Shown: positions 1 to 7,277, counted from the first letter of the stretch. The stretch is DNA of 64,000 nt from Fretibacter rubidus (GCF_041429785.1 NZ_CP163423.1:2976001-3040000); one strand, 5' to 3'. The notes: generated by a model not told the origin, from the sequence alone. Made by a program: numbers and translations.

Positions 1-2
1 CA

Positions 3-1604
3 ATGGCTAAGACTGACGTAGCGAGTAAAGACACCACAAAAGGCTTTTTGGCTTTTGTCGAACGGACGGGCAATAAATTACCAGATCCCGTTTTCATCTT
101 TTTCTACCTCATCGGTATCTTGGTTTTAATATCGGTTGTCGCGCATTTATTTGGCCTGTCCGCTAATCATCCCGTGCAGACCAATGCAGACGGCACCCCG
201 CTTGTGATTAAATCCGCCAGCCTATTATCGGCGGAAAACATCCAACGCCTTTGGGTTGATATGCCCAAAACATTCACTCACTTTCATCCTTTGGGCTATG
301 TGCTGGTCGTGATGCTAGGCGCAGGCGTGGCGGAACGCTCTGGTCTTTTCGCGGCAGGTATTCGCCAAGCTGTCCGCGGCGCGCCGCTCTTTTTGCTAAC
401 GCCTGTTGTGGCCCTCGTCGCGATGCTCTCAAATCACGCAGCGGATGCAGGTTATGTCGTGATGATACCGCTGGCGGCGATTTTATTTGCCTCTGTTGGG
501 CGTCATCCTATGGCGGGTATCGCGGCGGCCTTCGCGGGTGTGTCGGGTGGGTTTTCCGCCAATATATCGCCTGGACAACTTGATGCGCTGCTCTTTGGTA
601 TTACAGAAGCAGCGGTAGACGGCGCAAATTTGGACCCCAGCTGGACGATGAATATCGCGGGTAACTGGTGGTTTATCGTGGCGCTAATGTTTATTTATCT
701 ACCGGTTATTTGGTACGTTACAGACAAAATTGTTGAGCCGCGCCTTGGAAAATGGACGCCAGACGCCACCCAAGCGGCGGAATACGGCGATGAAGACAAA
801 CCCCTGACCGACGCGCAACGCAAAGGTCTTCGCCATGCAGGTCTCGCCATACTCGCCGTCTGCGTTCTTTGGGCGGCCATGACATTTTCGCCGGGCACAC
901 CGCTTCTAAATGAGCCTGCCGAAGGTGTAGAGCAAGCCTGGTACGTCACCGCAACACCATTTTTCAGATCGCTTGTCGCGGGCTTCATGGTCTTATTCCT
1001 CGCCGCTGGTTGGGCTTATGGCCGCGCGGCGGGGAGCATCAAAGACCACCGGGACCTCGTGGATATGATGGCCGAAGCCATGAAAGACATGGGCTATTAT
1101 CTGGTTCTGGCTTTCGCGGCGGCACATTTCGTGGCGATGTTTAACTGGTCCAATCTCGGCCTGATCTCTGCCGTCCACGGGGCGAACGGCATTGAAAGCT
1201 CTGGCCTTCCGCTTCCAATTGCGCTGGGTCTGATTGTGCTGTTCTCGGCACTGCTGAATTTGTTTGTCGGCTCGGCCAGTGCAAAGTGGGCGCTTCTAGC
1301 CCCTGTGCTTGTTCCAATGTTGATGTTGTTGGGCATTAGTCCAGAAGGCGCAACAGCGGCTTACCGTGTAGGTGACGGTGCAACCAATATTATCACGCCG
1401 TTGATGGTTTACTTCCCACTTATCCTCGTCTTTGCGCGCCGTTGGCAGAAAGACTTTGGCCTCGGCAGCTTAACCGCCATGATGATTCCCTATTCGGTCT
1501 GGATGCTAATTACGGGTGTTATTTTGATGATGGTCTGGATTTTCCTAGGCCTAGATTTAGGCCCAGGTGCCCCGATTGGTTACAGCCTGCCTGGTGCTGG
1601 GTAA
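3..1604 (+). CDS. AbgT family transporter (p-aminobenzoyl-glutamate type)
   Basis: Inner-membrane transporter of 533 residues. The family imports p-aminobenzoyl-glutamate or exports antifolates using an ion gradient. Visible features are the N-terminal GNKLPDPVFIFFYL segment typical of AbgT proteins, about a dozen hydrophobic segments, and a late conserved stretch SASAKWALLAPVLVPML followed by RVGDGATNIITPLM, which matches the second re-entrant hairpin of the family. Length is normal. The start is the ATG two bases inside the window, so its ribosome site cannot be seen. No folate gene lies beside it, so substrate is inferred from the family only. Confidence 0.9.
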   Translation: MAKTDVASKDTTKGFLAFVERTGNKLPDPVFIFFYLIGILVLISVVAHLFGLSANHPVQTNADGTPLVIKSASLLSAENIQRLWVDMPKTFTHFHPLGYVLVVMLGAGVAERSGLFAAGIRQAVRGAPLFLLTPVVALVAMLSNHAADAGYVVMIPLAAILFASVGRHPMAGIAAAFAGVSGGFSANISPGQLDALLFGITEAAVDGANLDPSWTMNIAGNWWFIVALMFIYLPVIWYVTDKIVEPRLGKWTPDATQAAEYGDEDKPLTDAQRKGLRHAGLAILAVCVLWAAMTFSPGTPLLNEPAEGVEQAWYVTATPFFRSLVAGFMVLFLAAGWAYGRAAGSIKDHRDLVDMMAEAMKDMGYYLVLAFAAAHFVAMFNWSNLGLISAVHGANGIESSGLPLPIALGLIVLFSALLNLFVGSASAKWALLAPVLVPMLMLLGISPEGATAAYRVGDGATNIITPLMVYFPLILVFARRWQKDFGLGSLTAMMIPYSVWMLITGVILMMVWIFLGLDLGPGAPIGYSLPGAG

Positions 1605-1626
1605 AACGTCGATGTTGGGTTTATAG

Positions 1627-1727
1627 TCGTCCTCACCCCGAGGCGCGCATAGCGCGTCTCGAAGGGTCTGCTAAGAAAGCGACAACCCTAAGAGACATTC
1701 GCGATGTTCATTCCTTCAGGATGAGGG
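1627..1727. repeat. Intergenic palindromic repeat, alphaproteobacterial type
   Basis: The gap between the AbgT gene and cysK holds an imperfect palindromic element. An inner stem GAGGCGCGC/GCGCGTCTC with a 3-base loop is at 1640-1660. Outer short arms CCTCA (1631-1635) and TGAGG (1722-1726) can also pair. The core resembles the dispersed 'CCTCA..CGAGGCGCG..GCGTCTCGAAGG..TGAGG' elements common between genes in Alphaproteobacteria. It sits between convergent genes, so it may also act as a terminator. Family assignment is from memory of the motif; copy number in this genome is unknown. Confidence 0.5.
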
Positions 1728-1804
1728 ATGATTGCGCACAAATAATAGCTTCATGCGTGCGCATTTATCTCGGCGCTTTCGCCTTTACACTATCGTGCAA
1801 ACGC

Positions 1805-2749
1805 TTAATCAAACAAAGGCGTGGATAAATACCGCTCTGCAAAGCTTGGAATGATTGTCACAATGCGTTTGCCAGCCATCTCTGGACGTGCTCCAACAAG
1901 CAAGCTGGCCGCGACAGCGGCGCCTGACGAAATCCCAATCGGCACACCATCGGCGGCGGCGACATGTTTGGCCGTGCCAAAGGCCGCGTCATTTGAAATC
2001 GTGACCACATCATCAATTAGGTCGGTGTCCAGCACGTCGGGCAAGAAGCCCGCGCCAATGCCTTGGATTTTATGTGGACCTTTCTCGCCCTTGGATATCA
2101 TCGGGCTTCCGTCAGGCTCTATCGCGATAATCTGAATATCAGGGTTCATCTCTTTGAGATATTTGCCAGCGCCTGACAGGGTTCCACCTGTGCCTACCCC
2201 TGCGATAAAGGCGTCAATGCGGCCTTCGCAATCCGCCCAAATCTCTGGTCCCGTTGTGCGGTAATGCATTGCGGGATTGGCAGGATTGGTAAATTGACCC
2301 GCTTGGACAGCGCCAGGGGTCTGCTTAATAATCTCTTGCGCTTTGGCGATGGCACCCGGAATACCGCCCGCCGCGTCAGTCAGGACAAGCTCTGCCCCCA
2401 GCAGCTTCATCATTTTACGGCGTTCAATCGACATGCTTTCTGGCATCACTAAAATCGCTTTGTATCCTTTGGCCGCTGCGGCAAAGGCCACGCCGATACC
2501 TGTGTTGCCCGATGTGGGCTCTACGATTGTGCCGCCAGCTTTAAGCGCGCCAGTGGCTTCCAACCCTTCAATCATGGCGACACCGATACGATCTTTAACA
2601 GAGGCAATAGGATTGAAAAATTCAAGCTTATAAGCGAGGTCCGCCTTTATGCCTTTCGTGACATTGGGCAAACGGATAAGCGGGGTCGCCCCAACTGTGT
2701 CCAAAATTGAATCGTAAATTTTACCATGGGATCGAATGGGGTCTGACAT
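1805..2749 (-). CDS. cysK: Cysteine synthase A (O-acetylserine sulfhydrylase)
   Basis: PLP enzyme making cysteine from O-acetylserine and sulfide in the cytoplasm. The 314-residue protein has the PLP lysine K52 in NPIASVKDRIG, the substrate loop PTSGNTGIG, the phosphate-binding GTGGT and a late PSFAERYLST segment, as in CysK rather than CysM or cystathionine synthase. Length is normal for CysK. The ATG at 2749 follows an AGGAG-like site on the minus strand (AGGAGCCAATATG). It is a single gene downstream of, and co-oriented with, the pspF-like gene; no sulfate-assimilation genes are nearby. Confidence 0.95.
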   Translation of the reverse strand: MSDPIRSHGKIYDSILDTVGATPLIRLPNVTKGIKADLAYKLEFFNPIASVKDRIGVAMIEGLEATGALKAGGTIVEPTSGNTGIGVAFAAAAKGYKAILVMPESMSIERRKMMKLLGAELVLTDAAGGIPGAIAKAQEIIKQTPGAVQAGQFTNPANPAMHYRTTGPEIWADCEGRIDAFIAGVGTGGTLSGAGKYLKEMNPDIQIIAIEPDGSPMISKGEKGPHKIQGIGAGFLPDVLDTDLIDDVVTISNDAAFGTAKHVAAADGVPIGISSGAAVAASLLVGARPEMAGKRIVTIIPSFAERYLSTPLFD

Positions 2750-2820
2750 ATTGGCTCCTGTGTTACGCTGATAGATAGGCAGGCCGCAGGCATATTAAAA
2801 CCACCTGTCATTATAATGTC

Positions 2821-3819
2821 CTATTTTTTAAGCCCATGTTTGCGCAAAAGCCCCCGAAAAGCGTGATAGGACAACCCCAGCGCATCAGCTGCCTTGCCCT
2901 GGTGGTGGCTATGGGCATTCATCGCTTTGTCGATAAGACCCCGCTCAAACGTCATGACACGGCTGTTGAAATCAAGCGTTTCGTCAATGGGCATATCCTC
3001 TTGCGGGCTATCAGAAGACACAGGGGCCGCCCCAAGGCTAGCTGCGCCTTCGAACGGGTCGAGGATGAGGCGCTCTATGGGACGGGATAATGTCTCATCT
3101 GAGAGAAAGGCTTGGCCGACACTGCGCTCAACAACAGAGCGGAGGCCCCGCACATTGCCAGGCCAAGGCTGCCGTGCCAGCAGACCGAGCGCGTCCATAG
3201 TAAAGCCCGCAAAGCTATCCGCGCCCAAAGTCGCCGCCATCTTCTTGCCGAAATGATCGGCCAACGCCAATATATCATCCGGGCGGTCACGCAGCGGCGG
3301 CAGAGGGATAACATCAAAAGTGAGGTGATCTAGCAAATCTTGGGCAAAATGGTTTTCCGAGACCGCACGGCGCAAATCACCCCGCGCCGCAGCAATAACA
3401 CGTACATTAACAGGGGTGGTATCGGGATTACCTACGGGGTCGACGACACCTTGTTCAAACACTTGCAGCATTTTTTCCTGCAGACGCACAGACACGGTAT
3501 CAATATCATTTAGAAACAGCGTCCCGCCGTCCGCACGGACAAATTGCCCGTCAACATCATTCCGGCCGTCATTGAAACTTTCGCCAAATAATAAAATGTC
3601 CAGCTGCGCGTCAGTATAGGCCGCGCAATTGACAGGGACGAAAACCTGTTCCCAACGCGGCGACAAAAAGTGAAGGCGAGACGCAATAAGCTCTTTACCC
3701 GTTCCGCGCTCCCCAACAACTAATACCGTTCTGTCCAATACGGCAGCGTCAGAGACCCTATCCATAAGGGCATGGAAGGAATCAGAGCGCCCAACAGGGG
3801 TTTGTTGAATAACAGCCAT
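2821..3819 (-). CDS. pspF: PspF-like regulator with a degenerate sigma-54 activator domain
   Basis: Orthologue of PspF, the AAA+ activator of the phage-shock operon, by divergent position and by sequence: Walker A GERGTGKE (36-43) continuing LIASRLH, the LILDPFE linker, and a C-terminal HTH (about 309-327, LGLSYHAFRGLLRKHGL). The parts needed to remodel sigma-54 polymerase are missing. After LFG (77-79) the 12 residues before the QFVRADGG stretch hold no GAFTGA. Walker B reads TLFLND instead of TLFLDE (N104, D105). Sensor I is AARGDL instead of ATNADL. Both arginine fingers of E. coli PspF (R162, R168) align with A159 and H165. Walker A is intact, so nucleotide binding may persist. There is no frameshift or stop, so it is not a plain pseudogene. 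I infer a DNA-binding regulator that no longer activates sigma-54. The E. coli comparison is from memory. Confidence 0.85.
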   Translation of the reverse strand: MAVIQQTPVGRSDSFHALMDRVSDAAVLDRTVLVVGERGTGKELIASRLHFLSPRWEQVFVPVNCAAYTDAQLDILLFGESFNDGRNDVDGQFVRADGGTLFLNDIDTVSVRLQEKMLQVFEQGVVDPVGNPDTTPVNVRVIAAARGDLRRAVSENHFAQDLLDHLTFDVIPLPPLRDRPDDILALADHFGKKMAATLGADSFAGFTMDALGLLARQPWPGNVRGLRSVVERSVGQAFLSDETLSRPIERLILDPFEGAASLGAAPVSSDSPQEDMPIDETLDFNSRVMTFERGLIDKAMNAHSHHQGKAADALGLSYHAFRGLLRKHGLKK

Positions 3820-3862
3820 ATACGCTTATTTAGCATTTTTGACTAAATTGAAAGATAAAAAT

Positions 3863-3877
3863 TAGTGTAAAACACTA
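3863..3877. promoter_or_regulatory. Palindrome TAGTGT-AAA-ACACTA, candidate operator
   Basis: Perfect 6-3-6 inverted repeat about 44 bases from the pspF-like start codon and 160 upstream of the first operon ORF. Its place suits a binding site for the divergently encoded HTH regulator, but that is inference. Confidence 0.35.
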
Positions 3878-3921
3878 TATTTAACTTAGGTTAATATTGA
3901 GAAAAATGAAAAAGTGAATAA

Positions 3922-3934
3922 AATCAATGATTTA
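3922..3934 (+). promoter_or_regulatory. IHF consensus match
   Basis: AATCAATGATTTA fits WATCAANNNNTTR exactly and lies in AT-rich DNA. In enterobacteria IHF bends the psp control region, so the site is in a sensible place. A short consensus can occur by chance in AT-rich sequence. Confidence 0.4.
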
Positions 3935-4037
3935 AAAGTTATCGACAAAATAGCTGGATGTGTCATCTTTCAATTGTAGCCACCGCCCAGAGACATCAAT
4001 CTCTAAGAAAGGCGGGACACAACGAAAGGAGAGACAA

Positions 4038-4199
4038 ATGACATTCCGTACATTTGACATTGATAGTAACGATTTCGGCGGTGCCACGTCAGATCATTCA
4101 GGTGCAGACAACGCTGCACGCCACACACGTTCACGTCGCCGCAGCGCGATTATGAGCCGCCGCACATCGGGTGCTCGCATCCGTGGCTTTGGTCTTTAG
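4038..4199 (+). CDS. Small basic protein, first gene of psp operon
   Basis: Protein of 53 residues, not recognised. The ATG at 4038 is preceded by a strong AAAGGAGAG site, which favours it over an upstream in-frame ATG at 3960. The N-terminal half is acidic/neutral (MTFRTFDIDSNDFGG); the second half is very arginine-rich with repeated RR and RRR clusters. It has no membrane segment. It ends 12 bases before the next small gene, and all genes to 7260 run the same way, so it should be co-transcribed with pspA. A role in membrane stress is suggested only by position. Confidence 0.6.
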   Translation: MTFRTFDIDSNDFGGATSDHSGADNAARHTRSRRRSAIMSRRTSGARIRGFGL

Positions 4200-4211
4200 G
4201 AGCGTAGGTTA

Positions 4212-4355
4212 ATGAGCGACTACGAGACAGAGTTTGACCGTAAAGCAGAGAGCGCGAAAGCGAAATTCCTTCGCTTCCTGCGCTACCTCTCAACCCGCAA
4301 AATGGAATGTTGGGGCTTCTTCGCCGCAGGCTTTCTGATTGCCACAATTTTTTAA
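4212..4355 (+). CDS. Small single-pass membrane protein in psp operon
   Basis: Protein of 47 residues. It has a charged N-terminal half (MSDYETEFDRKAESAKAKF) with helix-forming Lys/Ala/Arg content, then a hydrophobic stretch ending GFFAAGFLIATIF at the very C-terminus, i.e. a tail-anchored-like single membrane segment. The start is supported by AGGAG at 4199-4203 just upstream. It lies 53 bases ahead of pspA. Not recognised; it could be a small Psp-type membrane partner analogous in place, not in sequence, to PspD or PspG. Confidence 0.6.
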   Translation: MSDYETEFDRKAESAKAKFLRFLRYLSTRKMECWGFFAAGFLIATIF

Positions 4356-4408
4356 TCGGCCTTTTGGGGCGATTACTTTAAAAAACCAACACGTTAAGGA
4401 GACGTATT

Positions 4409-5092
4409 ATGGGAATTTTTTCTCGCATGGGTGACATCATCAACTCGAACCTCAATGCCATGATTGACAAGGCAGAGAACCCCGAGAAGATCGCCCGCCT
4501 GATCATTCAGGAAATGGAAGACACACTTGTTGAGGTTCGCACAGACGCCGCCCGCAACATCGCTGAACGCAAAGAGCTGGCCCGTAAAGCCGAGAGCTAC
4601 GCCGAGCGTGCCTCTGAGTGGGGCGCAAAAGCTGAGCTTGCCCTGACGAAAGATCGTGAAGACCTGGCCCGCGGTGCCTTGCAAGCTAAAAAGCAAGCCG
4701 AGAGCATGGTCGACGTTGTTGAGCGCGAAATTGCAGTTCTTGACGAAGCTGTTGGTAAAGCAGACGGCGATTTGACCAAGCTGCAAAGCAAGCTGGATGA
4801 GGCGCGTGCCAAGCATAAGTCTTTGATGATGCGGTCAACTGTCGCGACCAATCAAATCAAGATGCGCACCACGCTGAGCAATAACAAGGTTGACGACGCC
4901 CTGGCCCGCTATGAGCGCATGGAGCGCAAAGTTGACGAGCTAGAAGCCCATGTCGAGGCCTTTGATTTGGGTGCCGGCGAAAGCCTAGAGAGCCAGTTCG
5001 CGCAAATGGAAGCAGATGAAGCCATCGAAGGCGAGCTTGCGGCCCTAAAGGCCAGCTTGACTAAGTCAGTCAAGAAAGCCGCCAATAAGTAG
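4409..5092 (+). CDS. pspA: Phage shock protein A
   Basis: PspA/IM30 family peripheral membrane protein, 227 residues. The family binds stressed inner membrane as oligomers and, in enterobacteria, inhibits PspF. The sequence begins MGIFSRMGDIINSNLNAM with the amphipathic helix, then the diagnostic NPEKIARLIIQEMEDTL and long heptad-rich helices to about residue 200, followed by a short helix before the C-terminal Lys-rich end. Length is normal. The ATG follows AAGGAGACGTATT. Since the divergent PspF-like protein lacks its ATPase machinery, the usual PspA-PspF inhibition may not apply here. Confidence 0.95.
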   Translation: MGIFSRMGDIINSNLNAMIDKAENPEKIARLIIQEMEDTLVEVRTDAARNIAERKELARKAESYAERASEWGAKAELALTKDREDLARGALQAKKQAESMVDVVEREIAVLDEAVGKADGDLTKLQSKLDEARAKHKSLMMRSTVATNQIKMRTTLSNNKVDDALARYERMERKVDELEAHVEAFDLGAGESLESQFAQMEADEAIEGELAALKASLTKSVKKAANK

Positions 5093-5102
5093 CCATTCGT
5101 CA

Positions 5103-5175
5103 CTGTGTTACGCATAACACAGCGACCCCACTGACCCCGCCTGCCCATCCCCCTTCAACAGACGGGCGGGGTCAG
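5103..5175 (+). promoter_or_regulatory. Two hairpins between pspA and pspB
   Basis: First stem CTGTGTTA (5103-5110) with TAACACAG (5115-5122), 4-base loop. Second stem CTGACCCCGCC (5131-5141) with GGCGGGGTCAG (5165-5175). Neither is followed by a run of T, so I read them as RNA stability, processing or partial attenuation elements that would keep pspA expression above pspBC. Confidence 0.5.
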
Positions 5176-5205
5176 TCAAAAATTACCCTTAAAGAGAGAG
5201 ACATT

Positions 5206-5454
5206 ATGGGCCCCGATACACTAGCTTTACTGATCCCGATTATTGCCATTGTTATGGGCATTGGATCCGGCATGCTGAAAATGCATTACAAACACAAAGA
5301 ACGCATGATGGATCACATGTCCGAAGACCAGATTGCAGAGCTGCAACAAATGTCAAAAATCGCTGATATTCTGGATCAACGCGTGAATGTGCTGGAACGC
5401 ATATTGGATGACGAAGTACCAAATTGGAGAGTGCAAAATGACAAAACGATATAA
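5206..5454 (+). CDS. pspB: Phage shock protein B
   Basis: PspB family, 82 residues, inner-membrane partner of PspC. An N-terminal membrane helix (about 6-24, LLIPIIAIVMGIGSGM) is followed by a basic stretch KMHYKHKERM and a soluble helical tail with heptads (AELQQMSKIADILDQRVNVLERILDD), as in PspB. The ATG follows AAAGAGAGAGACATT. Its last 17 bases overlap the start of pspC, which implies coupled translation of the two partners. Confidence 0.9.
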   Translation: MGPDTLALLIPIIAIVMGIGSGMLKMHYKHKERMMDHMSEDQIAELQQMSKIADILDQRVNVLERILDDEVPNWRVQNDKTI

Positions 5455-5899
5455 AAATAAAGCCCACCGCGCCATGAACGATATGAATTGGGATTGGTCA
5501 GATGACGGTTATGAATATTCAGAACCGCATAAAAAGCTCCGCCGCAATAAAATTGACGGTGTCTTTGGCGGGGTCTGTGCCGGATTTGGTGATTACTTCG
5601 GTCTTGACCATACCATCATGCGGATCATCTTTGTTCTTTCTGTTATCTTCGCAGGTTTCCCGCTGCTCATTTACTTCCTGTTTTGGATTTTCATCCCCAA
5701 GGACAAGCGCGCGCCTTACCGCCGTGAATACCGCGAAGCGCGCAGAGCCCGCAGAGATAATCCGGATGCGCCGCTCCGTACTGCAAATTTCAAGGACGTG
5801 AAATCAAAGTACCGTTCGCTGGAAACACGGATGCAGGATTTGGAACGGTCCATCACCTCTAAGGAATGGAAGCTAAACCGCGAGTTTCGCGACCTTTAA
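5438..5899 (+). CDS. pspC: Phage shock protein C
   Basis: PspC-domain inner-membrane protein, 153 residues. The domain runs about 33-90: KLRRNKIDGVFGGVCAGFGD, then FGLDHTIMRIIFVLSVIF and a second hydrophobic stretch ending FIPKD. The C-terminal 55 residues are charged and include a coiled-coil-like segment (YRSLETRMQDLERSI), where enterobacterial PspC has its leucine zipper. I chose the ATG at 5438 because it follows GGAGAGTGCAAA and begins MTKRYKNK; the longer in-frame ORF from 5387 would lie deep inside pspB. Confidence 0.92.
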   Translation: MTKRYKNKAHRAMNDMNWDWSDDGYEYSEPHKKLRRNKIDGVFGGVCAGFGDYFGLDHTIMRIIFVLSVIFAGFPLLIYFLFWIFIPKDKRAPYRREYREARRARRDNPDAPLRTANFKDVKSKYRSLETRMQDLERSITSKEWKLNREFRDL

Positions 5900-5908
5900 G
5901 ACCCTCAC

Positions 5909-5932
5909 GGTCGGGCGGTGCCACGCCCGACC
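5909..5932 (+). promoter_or_regulatory. Hairpin after pspC
   Basis: Perfect 9-base stem GGTCGGGCG (5909-5917)/CGCCCGACC (5924-5932) with a 6-base loop, 10 bases past the pspC stop. The downstream sequence is AT-rich without a T run, so a partial terminator or RNA stabiliser separating pspC from the two downstream genes. Confidence 0.45.
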
Positions 5933-5974
5933 TTAGTATTAAAAACTCAACGAAAAATTATAAGGGAGACACTC

Positions 5975-6193
5975 ATGATCAAAACGACACTCATCACACT
6001 CGCCGCATTATCCACAACAGCTGGCGCGACACTGGCCCCCGCCGCCGTCATGCCGAGCGCTGTGAACCTGACCGCGGGCGCATTATCACTGCACACGGGG
6101 CCAACAGGGGCAAAGTTTGCGCTAACCCCTAAGCCTGATTTTGCCGTCGCCATGACGACACAATCTGGTCGCACCATCACTATTCGGTTTTAG
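5975..6193 (+). CDS. Small secreted protein in psp operon
   Basis: Protein of 72 residues with a clear signal peptide (MIKTTLITLAALSTTAGATLAPAA) and about 48 mature residues without cysteine or known motif. The start ATG at 5975 follows AAGGGAGACACTC. It ends 8 bases before the DUF2807 gene, so the pair is likely co-translated and both are exported. Function unknown; I infer an envelope role from export and context. Confidence 0.6.
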   Translation: MIKTTLITLAALSTTAGATLAPAAVMPSAVNLTAGALSLHTGPTGAKFALTPKPDFAVAMTTQSGRTITIRF

Positions 6194-6201
6194 GACTTAT
6201 C

Positions 6202-7260
6202 ATGACACATACATCCCTCTTCAAAGCCGCACTTTTGGGTCTGTCCGCAACAGCCCTCATGGGCACCACGGCGCTGGCCGCTGGCCCAACATTGGAAATC
6301 GAAAATTTTGTAGGCCAGATTAATGTCACACAAAACAACGGTGATATTTCGGTATCAGGCCAAGACGCCGGCACACTATCTACTCAGGGCGAAACAACCC
6401 GCATCGACGGTGGCCAAATCATTAACAATACCAATTGCCGCAATGTGAACGGCAAAGTGTCTTTGTCATTTGGTAAGGGTAATTGGAATTGGATCAAGGG
6501 CGGTTACAAAGATTTGGATGAATATCCAAAACTGGTTATTTCCGTCCCTGCTGACACAAATTTCATTCTGCGCGATAGCGTTATATTCGGCAGCCTGCCT
6601 GATATGGGTGATATGGATGTGCATTTATCCAGCTGCGGCGACCTCGAAGCGGGTGATATTCGCGGCGATTTATCCGCAAAAATATCAGGGTCTGGCGATC
6701 TTCAAATCGGCGATGTTGCGGGCCTAACCGACGTCAAAATTTCAGGGTCTGGCGATTTTGAAGCGGGTGACATCACCGATGCTGATATTTCAATATCTGG
6801 CTCGGGCGACGCCAATATCGGTGATATACGTTTTAACACGCGCGACACGGCGAAAATCCGCGTTAGCGGTTCGGGTGATATTGAAACGGGCTCCCTTCGC
6901 GGCAATGCTGATATCCGTGTGACCGGGTCTGGCGATGCCAATATTGATGATATTGACGGCGACGCAGCCGTAGAAAGCAATGGCTCTGGCGATATTACAA
7001 TTGAAGGCGTGCGCGGCACGACACTCTCTGTGCGCAGTAACGGCAGCAGCGATGTCGAGGTCGATAGCGGCGATGTCACAACAGTTATGGTCAGCACAAA
7101 TGGGTCCAGCGCGGTGGATTTGAACGTCAGAGCTGTTGACGCGACCGTGCAAGCAGGCGGGTCATCCAATGTTTACATCAAGGACGCCAGCGGACAACGC
7201 GACGTGTCACGCCGCGGATCTGCGTCTGTGAAAATCGGAAAGACCCGTTACAAAGACTAA
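6202..7260 (+). CDS. DUF2807/GIN-type envelope protein with SGSGD repeats
   Basis: Exported protein of 352 residues with a signal peptide (about 1-26, ending ALAAG) and a repetitive beta-solenoid-like region. From about residue 150 on, short units carrying SGSGD, TGSGD, NGSGD or NGSSD recur every 18-25 residues. This is the hallmark of the putative auto-transporter adhesin head GIN domain (DUF2807). Such domains are often found with PspC-type or LiaF/LiaG-type membrane stress genes in other bacteria, which fits its place at the end of this psp operon. No anchor or autotransporter barrel is present, so it is probably periplasmic. A terminator follows. Confidence 0.8.
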   Translation: MTHTSLFKAALLGLSATALMGTTALAAGPTLEIENFVGQINVTQNNGDISVSGQDAGTLSTQGETTRIDGGQIINNTNCRNVNGKVSLSFGKGNWNWIKGGYKDLDEYPKLVISVPADTNFILRDSVIFGSLPDMGDMDVHLSSCGDLEAGDIRGDLSAKISGSGDLQIGDVAGLTDVKISGSGDFEAGDITDADISISGSGDANIGDIRFNTRDTAKIRVSGSGDIETGSLRGNADIRVTGSGDANIDDIDGDAAVESNGSGDITIEGVRGTTLSVRSNGSSDVEVDSGDVTTVMVSTNGSSAVDLNVRAVDATVQAGGSSNVYIKDASGQRDVSRRGSASVKIGKTRYKD

Positions 7261-7277
7261 TTTACCCATCCCAATAG

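Larger units (their letters stand above)
3820..4037 (+). promoter_or_regulatory. Divergent psp control region
   Basis: AT-rich 218-base gap between the pspF-like gene and the psp operon; promoters for both directions must lie here. I searched it by eye for a sigma-54 promoter (GG and GC spaced by 10 in a TGGCAC..TTGC context) and found none on the plus strand. It contains a perfect short palindrome (3863-3877) and a perfect match to the IHF consensus (3922-3934). A TTGACT hexamer is at 3839-3844, but I see no convincing -10 partner. The last part carries the AAAGGAGAG ribosome site of the first small gene. Confidence 0.55.

Noticed and set aside
1442-1828. 128-residue plus-strand ORF over the end of AbgT and the intergenic repeat
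   Set aside because: It is a frame shadow of the transporter that runs on through a palindromic repeat; no ribosome site and an Arg/Cys-rich, unnatural composition.
3820-4037. Search for a sigma-54 promoter upstream of the psp operon
   Set aside because: No GG-N10-GC pattern in suitable context found by eye; a profile search could still find a weak one.
6702-7169. 155-residue minus-strand ORF
   Set aside because: Antisense of the SGSGD repeats in the DUF2807 gene; Pro/Ser-rich low complexity caused by the repeat codons.
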